Shown: positions 52,338-63,108, numbered from the stretch's first letter. The stretch: DNA of 64,000 nucleotides from Nostoc sp. UHCC 0870 (GCF_022063185.1 NZ_CP091913.1:124001-188000); one strand, 5' to 3'. Numbers and translations are program-made. The notes: generated from the letters alone by a model not told the origin.

Positions 52338-53210
52338 ATGGCAATTACAACTGCCGCATCTCGTTTGGGAACTGCGGCTTTTGACCAAACACGCCCGATT
52401 GAACTGCGTCCAAACTGGACATCAGAAGATGCCAAAATTGTGATTCAGGCAGTTTATCGTCAGGTATTAGGCAACGACTACCTGATGCAGTCAGAACGTC
52501 TCACCAGCCTGGAATCGTTGCTGACTAACGGTCAAATCAATGTCAGAGATTTTGTCCGAGCAGTTGCTAAATCTGACTTATACAAAACCAAATTTCTTTA
52601 CCCCCATTTTCAAACACGGGTAATTGAATTGAACTTTAAACATTTGTTGGGACGCGCTCCTTACGATGAATCGGAAGTGATTGAACATCTGGATCGCTAC
52701 CAAAATCAAGGCTTCGATGCAGACATCGATTCTTATATCGATTCTGTAGAATATGATACCTATTTTGGAGATGCGATCGTTCCTTACTACCGTGACTTCG
52801 TGACCACAGGAATTGGTCAGAAAACCGTTGGTTTCACGCGGATGTTCCGCCTTTATCGCGGCTATGCCAATAGCGATCGCTCCCAGCTAGCTGGTACTAA
52901 TTCTCGTCTAGCATCTGATTTAGCTAAAAATAGTGCTACGGCAATCATCGCTCCTTCTGGTGGTAGTGAAGGTTGGGCGTACCAAGCCTCTAAACAAGGA
53001 ACTGCACCCAGTCGCACCTTTGGCAGATCCTCTACAGGTTCTACCCCAGGTCTCTACCGCATTGAAGTTACGGGTATTAGTTTGCCAAGATATCCAAAAG
53101 TGCGCCGTAGCAATAAAGAGTTCATTGTCCCCTACGAACAGCTATCCAATACCCTTCAGCAAATTAATAAGCTGGGCGGTAAGGTTGCCAGCATTACCCT
53201 CGCACAATAG
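52338..53210 (+). CDS. cpcI: Phycocyanin-associated rod linker (CpcI type)
   Basis: 290 residues. PBS linker domain (about 20-170; [59 protein letters not shown]) and CpcD-like domain (about 230-290), ending [15 protein letters not shown]. It starts 45 bases after cpcH with AAAGGAG upstream. The two linkers are clearly paralogous. It corresponds to CpcI2 by order. Confidence 0.9.
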   Translation: MAITTAASRLGTAAFDQTRPIELRPNWTSEDAKIVIQAVYRQVLGNDYLMQSERLTSLESLLTNGQINVRDFVRAVAKSDLYKTKFLYPHFQTRVIELNFKHLLGRAPYDESEVIEHLDRYQNQGFDADIDSYIDSVEYDTYFGDAIVPYYRDFVTTGIGQKTVGFTRMFRLYRGYANSDRSQLAGTNSRLASDLAKNSATAIIAPSGGSEGWAYQASKQGTAPSRTFGRSSTGSTPGLYRIEVTGISLPRYPKVRRSNKEFIVPYEQLSNTLQQINKLGGKVASITLAQ

Positions 53211-53224
53211 GAGATAGAACCATC

Positions 53225-53482
53225 ATGTTGGTACAGCCACGCATGAGAGTGTCAAGCTCAACCTCAGACAATCGTGTTTTTGTCTATGAAGTAGAAGGAT
53301 TAAAGCAGAACGACCAAACCGAGAACAATAAGTACCCGGTTCGCAATAGCAGCACTATTCTGATTCAAGTCCCCTACAGCCGCATGAATGATGAGATGCG
53401 ACGTATTAGCCGCTTAGGTGGCAAGATTGTTGGCATCCGTCCCTTGAGTGAAACTTCAACTGAAGCTGTATCAGAAAGTTGA
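53225..53482 (+). CDS. cpcD: Small rod-capping linker CpcD
   Basis: 85 residues, essentially one CpcD domain: FVYEVEGLKQNDQTENNKYP, ILIQVPYSRMNDEMRRISRL and GGKIVGIRPL. It closes the outer end of phycocyanin rods. Last gene of the operon, 14 bases after cpcI, and followed by a strong terminator. Confidence 0.95.
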   Translation: MLVQPRMRVSSSTSDNRVFVYEVEGLKQNDQTENNKYPVRNSSTILIQVPYSRMNDEMRRISRLGGKIVGIRPLSETSTEAVSES

Positions 53483-53504
53483 CAGCAATCCTATATAGTC
53501 TTTT

Positions 53505-53540
53505 CGGGCGGAGAAAATTGAATTTTCTCCGCCCGTTTTA
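53505..53540 (+). terminator. Strong terminator of the cpcBAHID operon
   Basis: CGGGCGGAGAAAATT (53505-53519) and AATTTTCTCCGCCCG (53521-53535) are perfect complements, followed by TTTTATTTT. This is a textbook Rho-independent terminator. Confidence 0.92.
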
Positions 53541-54467
53541 TTTTCAAGGCAGGTCTTATCGATTTACATACTATTGAGAATTTCTATTAATAGGATTGGT
53601 ATTATCAATGGGTCATAAATATATTTTTTTATAGAAAAATGCCGGGAAAGCTTGATTTAGCAAGGTATATAGAATTAATCTATCTAGGTTAGTATGATAA
53701 ATATCAATAAAAACTTGCATTAATATTCAATTTGAGTTACATTTAGATTAATTATCTCAACAAATATCCAACTTACAACAGTTAAAAGGAATAATTAGCA
53801 GACAGTCTAACTATTTGCTCAATTTACAGTTGGACAGATTGATTAAGGCAGCCTGTAAGCTACACACTTAAAAGATAAACAAATACTCATGACCTAAGTA
53901 ATAACTTAGCTGATGAGATACATATCTATAGAAGCAGTATAACACTATACCATCTTCCCAAGGATTTATATTTTTTTCCAAAATTGTTGAGAAATTTTAG
54001 CAATAATCTTCAAAATGTAGATTGGTGGGACAACATCTAAAAAATGTTAGTTAGAGGTAGGTAAGAGGAAAATCTAGAATTTTTAGCTAATAACAACTTA
54101 ATAGGACTATCTTGAGGATGATTTAATGAAAAAAAATGTTAATTTTTTATAAATATCAGTTATATATCTATATTTCTTTAAAAAATTTGAATACCGCATT
54201 ATTTAGATATAAATACACAGTTAATTAGAATTTGAGGTAATAATTCAGTTAAAAACTTCCTGAATCTTATGTAATAGATAAGGTTAAACAATTTTCTAGT
54301 TCTATTCTAGAATCTTTCTTAATAAGCAAGACGTTTTTAAGAAAGAATGTTATAAAGTGGCTACCTGGGGTTAAACAATCAATGCAAAACAGGGAGAAAT
54401 TGTAGTTTTAACTACAATTAATTGTATCAAAACATTGTCTATAAATATCGTCATTTAGTAGAAATTA
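53541..54467. other. Long AT-rich gap
   Basis: About 930 bases of very AT-rich text with no credible frame, repeat array or strong hairpin. It should hold the promoter of the next gene. I see nothing else to name. Confidence 0.45.
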
Positions 54468-55445
54468 ATGGATAGTTTATTTTGTTCTGATTCCACACGC
54501 CAACTAGGAGAAGAAGTTATCGGTAGTGCTACTGACTACCAAACCTATATTCTTGTTGAATGTCCTTTACCGTGGGTATCCAATGCTTTTAATTCTAAAT
54601 GGGTCCCCAATAATTTACAGGTTTTGGTAGAAGAGGTTAAGCAAGCTAAATTACCGATCAAATTTCTCTTAATTGCTAATGATTTAACCCATAAAGTAGA
54701 ACATACAACTCTTTTAATTTATGAAAAACAAACAGGATTGAGCTTTGGATATATTAAGCATGAATTTAGACTGCCACATATTGAGCAAGTAGCATTATTT
54801 GTCAAAAAATGGTTATGGGGAAAAACACCTATTTATGAAATAGAACCTAGTGTTAGTCGAGATATACTAATATGTACCCACGGCAGTCATGACAAATGCT
54901 GTGCCAGATATGGTAATCCTTTTTATTTCTATGCTACAGATACTATTGCTAACTTGAACTTAGAAAACGTGCGGGTTTGGAGATCCAGTCATTTTGGTGG
55001 ACATCGATTTGCACCCACTGCTATAGACTTACCACAAGGTAGGTATTATGGGCGTTTAGATGAGGATTCATTCCAGGCAATTTTAACACGCACTGGCGAT
55101 GTTCAAAGGTTAAAGGAAGTGTATAGGGGGTGGGGAATCTTGCACCCTGCACTGCAAGTTTTAGAAAGAGATTTAATGTTGAATCAAGGATGGAATTGGT
55201 TTAACTATAAAGTTGAAGGTAAGATTTTAGAGCAAAGTTTGGACAACAATACAATTTTAGGTGAACTAACTTTTGCAACTCAAAGTGACTCTCTTTACAC
55301 TTACCAAGCTAAATTGATTAAGGATAATAATAAGACGGTCAAAGTTAAAGGGTCTTGTAATGCTACCCAAAGTTCAGTATTTGTAAAATATGCTGTAGCT
55401 GATCTCTGCTTGGTGAGTGAGAATGTGCTTACCTTTAGTAAATAA
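54468..55445 (+). CDS. Sucrase/ferredoxin-like family protein (thioredoxin-like ferredoxin fold)
   Basis: 325 residues. The central block ILICTHGSHDKCCARYG has the closely spaced Cys of the family, and VWRSSHFGGHRFAPTAIDLP the conserved His/Phe motif. Proteins of this Suc/Fer-like group contain a thioredoxin-like [2Fe-2S] ferredoxin domain; their substrate is unknown in cyanobacteria. The C-terminal 90 residues look like an added beta-rich part. Monocistronic, flanked by AT-rich gaps. Confidence 0.85.
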   Translation: MDSLFCSDSTRQLGEEVIGSATDYQTYILVECPLPWVSNAFNSKWVPNNLQVLVEEVKQAKLPIKFLLIANDLTHKVEHTTLLIYEKQTGLSFGYIKHEFRLPHIEQVALFVKKWLWGKTPIYEIEPSVSRDILICTHGSHDKCCARYGNPFYFYATDTIANLNLENVRVWRSSHFGGHRFAPTAIDLPQGRYYGRLDEDSFQAILTRTGDVQRLKEVYRGWGILHPALQVLERDLMLNQGWNWFNYKVEGKILEQSLDNNTILGELTFATQSDSLYTYQAKLIKDNNKTVKVKGSCNATQSSVFVKYAVADLCLVSENVLTFSK

Positions 55446-55583
55446 ATTTCACGCTCATAAGAGGTTTTCATCTACCAAATAACAATTGATAACTCAAAAA
55501 TAAATTGCGTCTCTACATGAAGGCTTTAGCGATTAATCTTTTCCTTTTCCACCTGAAGCAAAAAATTAAGTCTAATCGCAACT

Positions 55584-57098
55584 TCACCGCAAACAACGAA
55601 TTGCTACGAGTAGACCTCTAGCTTTATTTAACGTCTCCTCATATTCCTTTTCTGGTTCAGAATCAGCCACCAAACCTGCGCCAGCTTGTACGGTTACGGT
55701 ATTATCTCTAACTACCATAGTGCGAATTGCGATCGCAGTATTTAATTGCCCCTCAAAATCGTAATAACCATACACTCCAGAATACACACCCCGGCGACTC
55801 GGTTCTAATTCATTGATAATTTCCATCGCCCGAATTTTCGGTGCGCCACTAACTGTCCCAGCCGGGAAGCAAGCTTTTAATAAATCCCAGGCGGTTTTAT
55901 GGGGTGCTAATTTACCTACCACATTACTCACAATGTGCATCACATGAGAATAACGCTCAACTACCATTAATTCATCAACTTTGACGCTACCACTTTCACA
56001 AACCCGCCCCAAATCATTCCGTCCTAAATCGACTAGCATGACGTGTTCAGCGATTTCTTTAGGGTCTTGCAATAAGTCTGTAGCAAAGGCTAAATCTTCC
56101 TGAGTTGTTTTACCCCGTGGACGTGTCCCTGCAATGGGACGCACAGTGGCTATTACCTCACCCTCTGCATCCCGTTCGGCTTTCACCATAACTTCGGGAC
56201 TAGAACCAATAATTTGCCAGTCTTGGAAGTGAAAATACGCCATATAAGGCGAAGGATTAATTTGTCGCAGGGAACGATAGAGAGAGAAGGGGTCGCCTGT
56301 GTATTGTGTAGAAAGACGTTGAGAAATGACGACTTGAAAGATATCACCAGCTTTGATGTAATCTTTGGCCTTTTGAACACTGGTGCAAAATTCTGGACGG
56401 GTAAAATTGCTGCTATATTCTGGTGCTTCCCCGACTTTAGCCTGGTTGGGGGGTGTCCATTCCAGGATGGTTTTTTGTGGCGATAAGGGCAAAGATAACT
56501 TGCTTACCATCTGGGTAACGCGATCGCACGCTTGTTGATATGCTGATTTTATATCTACTGCTGGGTCACGTAAATCAGCATAGGCGATCGCCCAAATTTT
56601 CCGCTTTACTTGGTCAAATATCAATAGGTGGTCTACCTGCATCCACAACCCATCAGGTATGTTGCGCTCATCTTGGGGATGCACTGGTACACGCGGCTCA
56701 ATCCAACGAATTAACTCATACCCCCAAAAGCCAAATAATCCCCCAATTCCTGGCGGTAATTCGGGTAGCTTGACTGGTTGAAAAGGTGCAAGACAGTTGG
56801 CTAAAGCTGTAAACGGGTCACCTGCAAACACCACCTGAGAACCATCGCGGTGTGTCTGGGTGGTAGTGTCGCCCCTGGCTTCTAAAATCCACAGTGGATC
56901 ACAACCAACTAAACTATAACGCCCGATTTTTTCTCCACCTTCCACCGACTCCAGCAAAAAGCTGTAGGGCTGTCCTGCACAAAACTTGTACCAAGCGGAA
57001 ACAGGTGTATCTAGGTCTGCTACCCATTCTTGATACACGGGGATGAAATTACCTTGTGCAGCTAGCTGAGAAAATTCAGAAAAATCGGGAAAAATCAT
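55584..57098 (-). CDS. trpE: Anthranilate synthase component I
   Basis: 504 residues. It makes anthranilate from chorismate, first step of tryptophan synthesis. N-terminal tryptophan-binding region (LLESVEGGEKIGRYS contains the LLES feedback motif) and the chorismate-binding domain with SPYMAYFHFQDWQIIGSSPE, IAGTRPRGKTTQED, LVDLGRNDLGRV and FPAGTVSGAPKIRAMEII. No fused TrpG. It lies beside psaD, same strand, about 145 bases apart and separated by repeats. Confidence 0.95.
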   Translation of the reverse strand: MIFPDFSEFSQLAAQGNFIPVYQEWVADLDTPVSAWYKFCAGQPYSFLLESVEGGEKIGRYSLVGCDPLWILEARGDTTTQTHRDGSQVVFAGDPFTALANCLAPFQPVKLPELPPGIGGLFGFWGYELIRWIEPRVPVHPQDERNIPDGLWMQVDHLLIFDQVKRKIWAIAYADLRDPAVDIKSAYQQACDRVTQMVSKLSLPLSPQKTILEWTPPNQAKVGEAPEYSSNFTRPEFCTSVQKAKDYIKAGDIFQVVISQRLSTQYTGDPFSLYRSLRQINPSPYMAYFHFQDWQIIGSSPEVMVKAERDAEGEVIATVRPIAGTRPRGKTTQEDLAFATDLLQDPKEIAEHVMLVDLGRNDLGRVCESGSVKVDELMVVERYSHVMHIVSNVVGKLAPHKTAWDLLKACFPAGTVSGAPKIRAMEIINELEPSRRGVYSGVYGYYDFEGQLNTAIAIRTMVVRDNTVTVQAGAGLVADSEPEKEYEETLNKARGLLVAIRCLR

Positions 57099-57242
57099 AG
57101 GCGGATTGGGGATTGGGGACTGGCGACTGGCGACTGGGGATTGGGGACTTGGCTAGTGCTGAGTCTTGAGTCCTGAGTTAAGAATTTCACTCAACACTCA
57201 TTACTCATTACTCAGCACTAATTTGTCCCCAGTACCTATTCC

Positions 57243-57662
57243 CTACGCATCATGGGTAGCTTTACCAGAAAACTTGAGTTGTGCAGGGCTGGGATTTTCC
57301 CCAATGCTGCGGGGAACGTGACGTACTTTCTCACGACCAGGGTTCACTTTTTCTGGGAATACGCCATCGGCTGGGTGAATGAAAGTGGTTTCGCCATTAG
57401 GCAGAATCCGATAAATTTTGTAGTTGGTGATTTTGAATTTACGGAGTTGACCGCCTAAAGCGATACCATATTCTTTCCGAGCTATGTACAGCAAGTTTTG
57501 ACCTTCGTGCATAGTAGCCGCACCACCGGTGGGAAGTTCAAAAACTTGAGCCTTGGGGCTAGTCCAGGTGATAGCATATTTTTCTTCTACTTCAGCTTTG
57601 GTGAGCAAGCCGCCAGTGCTGCCAGCAAAGAGTGGAGTTTTGCCAGAAAGTGTTTCTGCCAT
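57243..57662 (-). CDS. psaD: Photosystem I subunit II
   Basis: 139 residues from [18 protein letters not shown]. The stromal PsaD protein binds the PSI core and docks ferredoxin. [38 protein letters not shown] and [20 protein letters not shown] are near-invariant in the family. Full length. A longer in-frame start five codons upstream is unlikely. Confidence 0.97.
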   Translation of the reverse strand: MAETLSGKTPLFAGSTGGLLTKAEVEEKYAITWTSPKAQVFELPTGGAATMHEGQNLLYIARKEYGIALGGQLRKFKITNYKIYRILPNGETTFIHPADGVFPEKVNPGREKVRHVPRSIGENPSPAQLKFSGKATHDA

Positions 57663-57751
57663 AAGGGATTCTCTCAACGTTTTTAGGGCATCGTAACACC
57701 GTCATCACCATCATATTGCGATCGCGTCACAGTCTGTAACAGTCTTTGGTG

Positions 57752-57857
57752 AGTTGGTGAGTGCTGAGTGCTGAGTGCTGAGTAATGAGTAATGAGTAAT
57801 GAGTAATGAGTAGTGAATAAAAAATCCCAGTCCCCAGTCCCCAGTCCCCAATCCCTA
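57752..57857. repeat. Tandem repeats (AGTGCTG, AGTAATG, CCCAGTC)
   Basis: About eight GAGTAATG/GAGTGCTG heptamers (57752-57817), then CCCAGTC units (57828-57855), running into the 3' end of the kinase gene. A similar mix of CGACTGG/GGATTGG and ACTCATT units is at 57102-57220. Confidence 0.8.
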
Positions 57858-59876
57858 TTTTCTATTCCCCAATTTCTTGACTTTTGGCCTCTTTTCCTCT
57901 TGGCTACCTTGAACAATGGGGATAGTGAAATGAAACTGACTACCTTGGTCTTTACCGCTTGACTCTGCCCAAATTTTCCCACCCCAACCGTTGACGATTT
58001 GGCGGCAAATAGCTAAACCTAGCCCTGTACCACCTGCTGTGCGCCGTAATGCTCCTTCTTCTTGGTAGAAACGGTCAAACACGATTTCTAGCCGATTGGG
58101 TTCAATCCCTCGCCCTGTGTCAATCACGGTGACTTCTACTACCATGCGATCGCTGTTGTAGTCGGCACTGATATTTATTTGACCTTGGGAGGGGGTAAAT
58201 TTACAGGAGTTATCCACTAGTTTGGCTAAAACTTCGACTAACCAATCACCGTCAGCCCTGACTAGAGGCAAATTTTCGGCAATGTGCGCTGTGATTTGGG
58301 GTGGTTTTTCGACTGTAGGACGTGTGCGAATGCGGCTAAGTGCTAAATCTACACATTCTTGTAAGCTTAGGGATTCTGGATGCCATTCCACACGACCACT
58401 TTCTAGGTTAGAAAGGGTTAAGAAATCTTGCACTAGTTTTCGCATCCGTTCTGAGTCAGCTAAAGCTGTATTTAGCATGACTTGCTGCAATTCCAAGGGC
58501 ATATCAGGCTCAGTGGCAAGACTTTCGAGGCACACTTGAATGGTAGATAAAGGGGTACGGAGTTCGTGACCGGTGATGGCTATCAGATTACTGCGGGTGC
58601 GATCTAAGGCTTCTAGCTGTTTATTGAGTTCTTCTAAGTTGGCGTAGGCTTCAGCTTGAATTAAAGCAGATCCAATGTGGGTAGCGATCGCCTCTACTAA
58701 ATCCAGTTCTCCTTGTTGCCATTGGTGCGGCGGTAGAGAGCAATAATGTAGTTCTACAATCCCTAATAGTCGCCCTTGAAATAATACTGGTTCGATCAAC
58801 CACGAACGCACGGCAAATTTTTTGACTATTAAGGATAGTGTGACTGAATTAGTGACACGAGAATCATTCAAGCTATCCGTAACACAGACACCTTCACCAT
58901 GATCTACCACTTCTTGGAATAGGGGATTGCTATTTAACTCCCAACTTTGCCCAGCAATAGAAACTACCCCAGGGATTAAAAACTCATGTTCGATAGTTGC
59001 TTGGGTATCCGCAGCTTGAGCGCGGTAAATTAAACAACGACTTGCTCCTAAGTGCTGCCCTAATTCTTGAGCAGCGATTTGTAGTACCTGATGGGGGTCT
59101 AGCGATCGCCGAATTGCTGTACTAATTGAGTTAACTAAGCGTTCTTTCCTGGCTTGGGCAGCGATGGAACGGTAAGCTTTATGCAATTTATACTGACTAG
59201 CTTGCAGGTAGGTAACTAAGCGTTGGACAAAGGGGTCTGTGTCGATGTCACAAGCATATTCACTAATAACACTGGAGACGTAAGCTTTGCTATCTCCAAT
59301 CCCAAATCTTTGCCGTGCTTTCTCAACTTTGCTCACCAAGTCTGGTCTATACACCACAATCCTGTCTAATAACAACTGGGCTGCTTTGATACTGACTCCT
59401 CGTTCTGAAGTCCAAATTCCTTCAAATCGCCGCCCTGTATCCGTATCCAAACTAGGAAGCCAATCAGGTACTTGTTGATTTTTAGCGATCGACCCCAGGC
59501 TTTCACGGCAAACTAAGCAAGTAGCATAATTATCAGCAATTACGACCAAATGCCACTCTTGACTTAAAGGGTCGTCTGGCTGAAAGGCTACCTTTTCATA
59601 ATATTCTGAGCTATTAGTAAAATCAGTCTCTGGTGCAGACAATACGTATATTTGATTACTTCGCTGCGATAAACGTTTATAGCGATGAGCTTCTTGGCGA
59701 TAGAATCTCTCTCTCTGAAAGCTAGCAATTATTAGAGGCTGGTCTAAAGTCGCAGCCAACACCTGATCTTCCATTGCGTGGGAGAGGGCCGTTAATGAAG
59801 CTTTAAAGTATAGCTGGGGCCGCAGGTAAGGTAGGGACTCTAACAGATCACTCAGCACGGAAGTCGAAATGCTCAT
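57855..59876 (-). CDS. Histidine kinase with N-terminal DICT and GAF domains
   Basis: 673 residues. The N-terminal 210 residues look like a DICT domain (LYFKASLTALSHAMEDQVLA, RGVSIKAAQLLLDRIV). A GAF domain follows (about 245-410; QVLQIAAQELGQHLGASRCL, LIEPVLFQGRLLGIVELHYC), a coiled coil, the phospho-accepting His in AITGHELRTPLSTIQ, and an ATPase domain with DNSCKFTPSQG, DTGRGI and GGTGLGLAICRQ. Cytoplasmic. The GAF lacks a bilin Cys motif. DICT domains are usually found with light-signalling modules. Its partner regulator is not adjacent. Confidence 0.85.
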   Translation of the reverse strand: MSISTSVLSDLLESLPYLRPQLYFKASLTALSHAMEDQVLAATLDQPLIIASFQRERFYRQEAHRYKRLSQRSNQIYVLSAPETDFTNSSEYYEKVAFQPDDPLSQEWHLVVIADNYATCLVCRESLGSIAKNQQVPDWLPSLDTDTGRRFEGIWTSERGVSIKAAQLLLDRIVVYRPDLVSKVEKARQRFGIGDSKAYVSSVISEYACDIDTDPFVQRLVTYLQASQYKLHKAYRSIAAQARKERLVNSISTAIRRSLDPHQVLQIAAQELGQHLGASRCLIYRAQAADTQATIEHEFLIPGVVSIAGQSWELNSNPLFQEVVDHGEGVCVTDSLNDSRVTNSVTLSLIVKKFAVRSWLIEPVLFQGRLLGIVELHYCSLPPHQWQQGELDLVEAIATHIGSALIQAEAYANLEELNKQLEALDRTRSNLIAITGHELRTPLSTIQVCLESLATEPDMPLELQQVMLNTALADSERMRKLVQDFLTLSNLESGRVEWHPESLSLQECVDLALSRIRTRPTVEKPPQITAHIAENLPLVRADGDWLVEVLAKLVDNSCKFTPSQGQINISADYNSDRMVVEVTVIDTGRGIEPNRLEIVFDRFYQEEGALRRTAGGTGLGLAICRQIVNGWGGKIWAESSGKDQGSQFHFTIPIVQGSQEEKRPKVKKLGNRK

Positions 59877-60819
59877 GAATATCTTTTAAAAAGCCCAATT
59901 TGAACAACATCCACGTCACAGCTGCATTTTACAAGTTACAACTGATTCTCAAATTAAGTACACAGGTGCAAAATGTAAATAATTTTGAACAGCAATTGTT
60001 CTCAAGGCACTGGCAGTAATTTACTCCCACCTTTCAGACGTACTTGTAGCTTTCTCTACAGACTGAAAACCCTAAAATTGAAAATAAACCAACAACGGCA
60101 ATATATCTTGTCGTTACAGCCTTGATTTGTCTTAGGGATAGACACATCAAAGCTATTTTGGTCTTCACCCAAGTTTTCTTGATCCATTTGCTGGCATCGT
60201 GATGTTTAAAAAAAAGAGGCTACTAAGCCCAATATACATTCTCGAACAGCTCTCCTATCATGTTATTGGGAAGTTTATTAATTAAAAGTTGTCCATATAG
60301 ACAAAATCTTACGAGATGTGAAGCTTAAATCCCCCGTGATGTATCCGGGGATATGAAACGAAGAATGTGTGTGTTTACTGTATTTGCCTCCTACAGCCCT
60401 GCACCTGTACCTGTACTCCCCACTCTTCGTTTTCAAGACAGGCGAAAATTAGCACAAATTTGTCAGTAGAGAAGAATTTTTTCTTCTGTGTAATCCTTTA
60501 TAAATTAGGCTCTTGGGTAAGTTCTGCCTAAATTTGGATATTGTTGTATCTTGGTTAAGTATTAACACCAATTCCGAATACTGTTAGCTGTCTCGGCAAA
60601 AACGAACTAAAAATTACTATTTTTCAGCCTTGACTTCAGATTTAAACAATATACATTGATAAAGATTTGTTATTTATGTAGGACTAACTGGTCATTAGTC
60701 AAAAGTCAATACCACCACGCTCTTTAACTATGGATACTAGACCATTGACTACAGCACTCTTTGCCTGTTGACGCTGATACGATCGCCAAAATTTAGCCCT
60801 GTACACGGAATTTTGACTA
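59877..60819. other. Long divergent intergenic region
   Basis: About 940 bases between two divergent genes. It should hold both promoters. A hairpin ATCCCCCGTGATGTATCCGGGGAT lies near 60331-60352 (stem ATCCCC/GGGGAT). No gene seen; frames on the minus strand near 60699 overlap the next gene and are not credible. Confidence 0.45.
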
Positions 60820-63108
60820 ATGACACCGGATACCCTGACAACCCCGGACAAAGTTTTATTGGATGGAAAAACCTTTATCCCCGCCGAACAATTACCTATC
60901 CCAGAGTGGCCTTGTGTGGTAAGTGAAAGACCACAGCCAACTCTGACTGTTAAGGATGATGATCTATTTTTGGTGACGGACACAATGGGGAACATTTCTG
61001 GCTGTTCCCTCAATGATGGCGGTAATCCCAGCATGGGGCTATTTTGTGCCGACACGCGTTTTTTGAGTCGTCTGGAGTTACAAATTGATGGGCGATCGCC
61101 TGTACTCCTCAGTGGTACGGCAGAAAAGGGGTTTGCGCTCTCGATTTTGTGTACTAACCCCAAAATCGATGAACGCATGACAGCTGATACTATCGGTATT
61201 CGCCGGGAAATGGTACTTAATGGTGCTTTATTTGAAGAAATTGAAGTAGCCAATTACAGCACTACCACTGTCAGCTTTGAACTAAGTATTAGCTTTGATG
61301 CCGATTTTGTCGATTTATTTGAAGTCCGGGGTTATGAGAGAAAAAACCGGGGGAAACTCTTACGCCTTGTAGAACCTGTATCAGAAGACTTAGCCGCTTT
61401 TCACCCTGATAGCCCTACCCAAACTCAGCCCTCAGCAGCAAAAGAAAATGTCTTATCCTTGGCTTATCAAGGTCTAGATGGTTTGGTGATGGAATCCCGC
61501 ATTCAATTTCAACATCGCCAACCAGACTATTTCAAGGGATACACTGCGGTTTGGCGATTAGAAATGGCTTCTCACTCTACCCAAAAGCTAGGCTATCGGG
61601 TGAATCTTCTGACTAACAACACTTCTACTTCTACGGTGAGTGCAGCTGTGACTTTAGGACAGGCTAAAGCAGCTGAGATGATGGAAGAACAGCACTGGGT
61701 ACAACAAATTACCAATATTCGCGCCGATAAAAGCTTTTTGAATCGGTTGATTGAACGCGCTGAACAGGATATGTATTTGCTGCGCCAGTCTTTTGGTGAA
61801 AATAAGACTGTATCGGCTGGTGTACCTTGGTTTTCTACACTCTTTGGGCGAGATTCCCTAATTACAGCTTCCCAAACCCTGATGCTGAATCCTCAAATTG
61901 GCAAGGAAACCTTGATGTTACTGGCAGCTTACCAAGGTAAGGTTGAGGACGATTGGCGCGAGGAAGAACCAGGTAAAATTCTCCATGAGTTGCGCTTGGG
62001 GGAAATGGCAAGATGTCAAGAAATTCCCCACACCCCCTATTACGGTACAGTAGACGCTACTCCCCTATGGTTGATGCTGTACGCTGAATACTACGCTTGG
62101 ACTCACGATCAAGAAACCTTAGAAAAGCTTTGGCCCAATGCTTTAGCCGCTATGGATTGGATTGATCGTAATCTTCAACCAACTGGCTATCTGACTTACC
62201 ACCGTAAATCTAAACGGGGACTAACTAACCAAGGTTGGAAAGACTCTGGTGACTGTATTGTAGACCGTAAGGGAGACCTAGCCCACGGATCTATTGCCTT
62301 GAGTGAGGTACAAGCTTACGTTTATGCTGCCAAAACCCGTCTAGCAGATATTGCTAGGACGAAGAAACGACTTGACTTAGCAGAACGCTGGCAGGAAGAT
62401 GCTAAAAATCTCAAGGTGCGTTTTAATCAAGATTTTTGGATGGAAGACCAAGATTTCTGTGCTTTGGCTTTGGATGGTGATGGTAAGCACGTAGATAGTA
62501 TTACTTCTAATCCTGGTCATTGCCTGCATTTGGGGATATTTACACCAGAAAAAGCTTACAGTGTGGCGGAAAGATTACGCGCACCCGATATGTTTAATGG
62601 CTGGGGTATCCGTACTTTGAGTAGTTTGTCCCCAGCTTATAACCCAATGGGTTATCACATTGGCTCGATTTGGCCTCATGATAATGCTTTGATTGCGATG
62701 GGATTGCGATCGCTTGGTTTAATTGATCAAGCTTTAGAATTGTTCCAAGCTTTGTTTGATATGACAGGTCAACAGCCTTACCAACGTCCCCCAGAACTTT
62801 TCTGTGGTTACGAACGTAATGGCGATCGCACGCCTGTGCAGTATCCTGTTGCTTGTACTCCCCAAGCTTGGGCTACTGGTAGCATTTTCCAGCTACTACA
62901 AATGATTGTCAATTTAGTTCCTGATGCACCGAATAACTGCTTACGAATTATTGACCCCGCTTTGCCAGAGTCAATCAGTCGCCTGTCACTGCATAATCTG
63001 CAAGTCGGTACTACTATTCTAGATTTAGAATTTGAGCGTTCTGGTAGCACTACAGCCTGTCGTGTTGCTCGAAAACGCGGTAATCTCCGTGTAGTAATTG
63101 AAGCGTAA
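60820..63108 (+). CDS. Amylo-alpha-1,6-glucosidase (glycogen debranching enzyme family)
   Basis: 762 residues. N-terminal domain (about 30-240) of the debranching-enzyme type, starting near LFLVTDTMGNISG with GLFCADTRFLSRLELQIDG. The C-terminal (alpha/alpha)6 catalytic domain (about 300-750) has GVPWFSTLFGRDSLITASQ, YYGTVDATPLWLMLYAEYY, GWKDSGDCI and IGSIWPHDNALIAMGL. It probably trims alpha-1,6 branches or related glucans in carbon-store metabolism. The precise substrate is not certain. No glg genes are adjacent. Confidence 0.88.
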   Translation: MTPDTLTTPDKVLLDGKTFIPAEQLPIPEWPCVVSERPQPTLTVKDDDLFLVTDTMGNISGCSLNDGGNPSMGLFCADTRFLSRLELQIDGRSPVLLSGTAEKGFALSILCTNPKIDERMTADTIGIRREMVLNGALFEEIEVANYSTTTVSFELSISFDADFVDLFEVRGYERKNRGKLLRLVEPVSEDLAAFHPDSPTQTQPSAAKENVLSLAYQGLDGLVMESRIQFQHRQPDYFKGYTAVWRLEMASHSTQKLGYRVNLLTNNTSTSTVSAAVTLGQAKAAEMMEEQHWVQQITNIRADKSFLNRLIERAEQDMYLLRQSFGENKTVSAGVPWFSTLFGRDSLITASQTLMLNPQIGKETLMLLAAYQGKVEDDWREEEPGKILHELRLGEMARCQEIPHTPYYGTVDATPLWLMLYAEYYAWTHDQETLEKLWPNALAAMDWIDRNLQPTGYLTYHRKSKRGLTNQGWKDSGDCIVDRKGDLAHGSIALSEVQAYVYAAKTRLADIARTKKRLDLAERWQEDAKNLKVRFNQDFWMEDQDFCALALDGDGKHVDSITSNPGHCLHLGIFTPEKAYSVAERLRAPDMFNGWGIRTLSSLSPAYNPMGYHIGSIWPHDNALIAMGLRSLGLIDQALELFQALFDMTGQQPYQRPPELFCGYERNGDRTPVQYPVACTPQAWATGSIFQLLQMIVNLVPDAPNNCLRIIDPALPESISRLSLHNLQVGTTILDLEFERSGSTTACRVARKRGNLRVVIEA

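Noticed and set aside
60699..61253. 184-codon frame on the minus strand
   Set aside because: It overlaps the 5' end of the glucosidase gene, which has clear family motifs; shadow frame.
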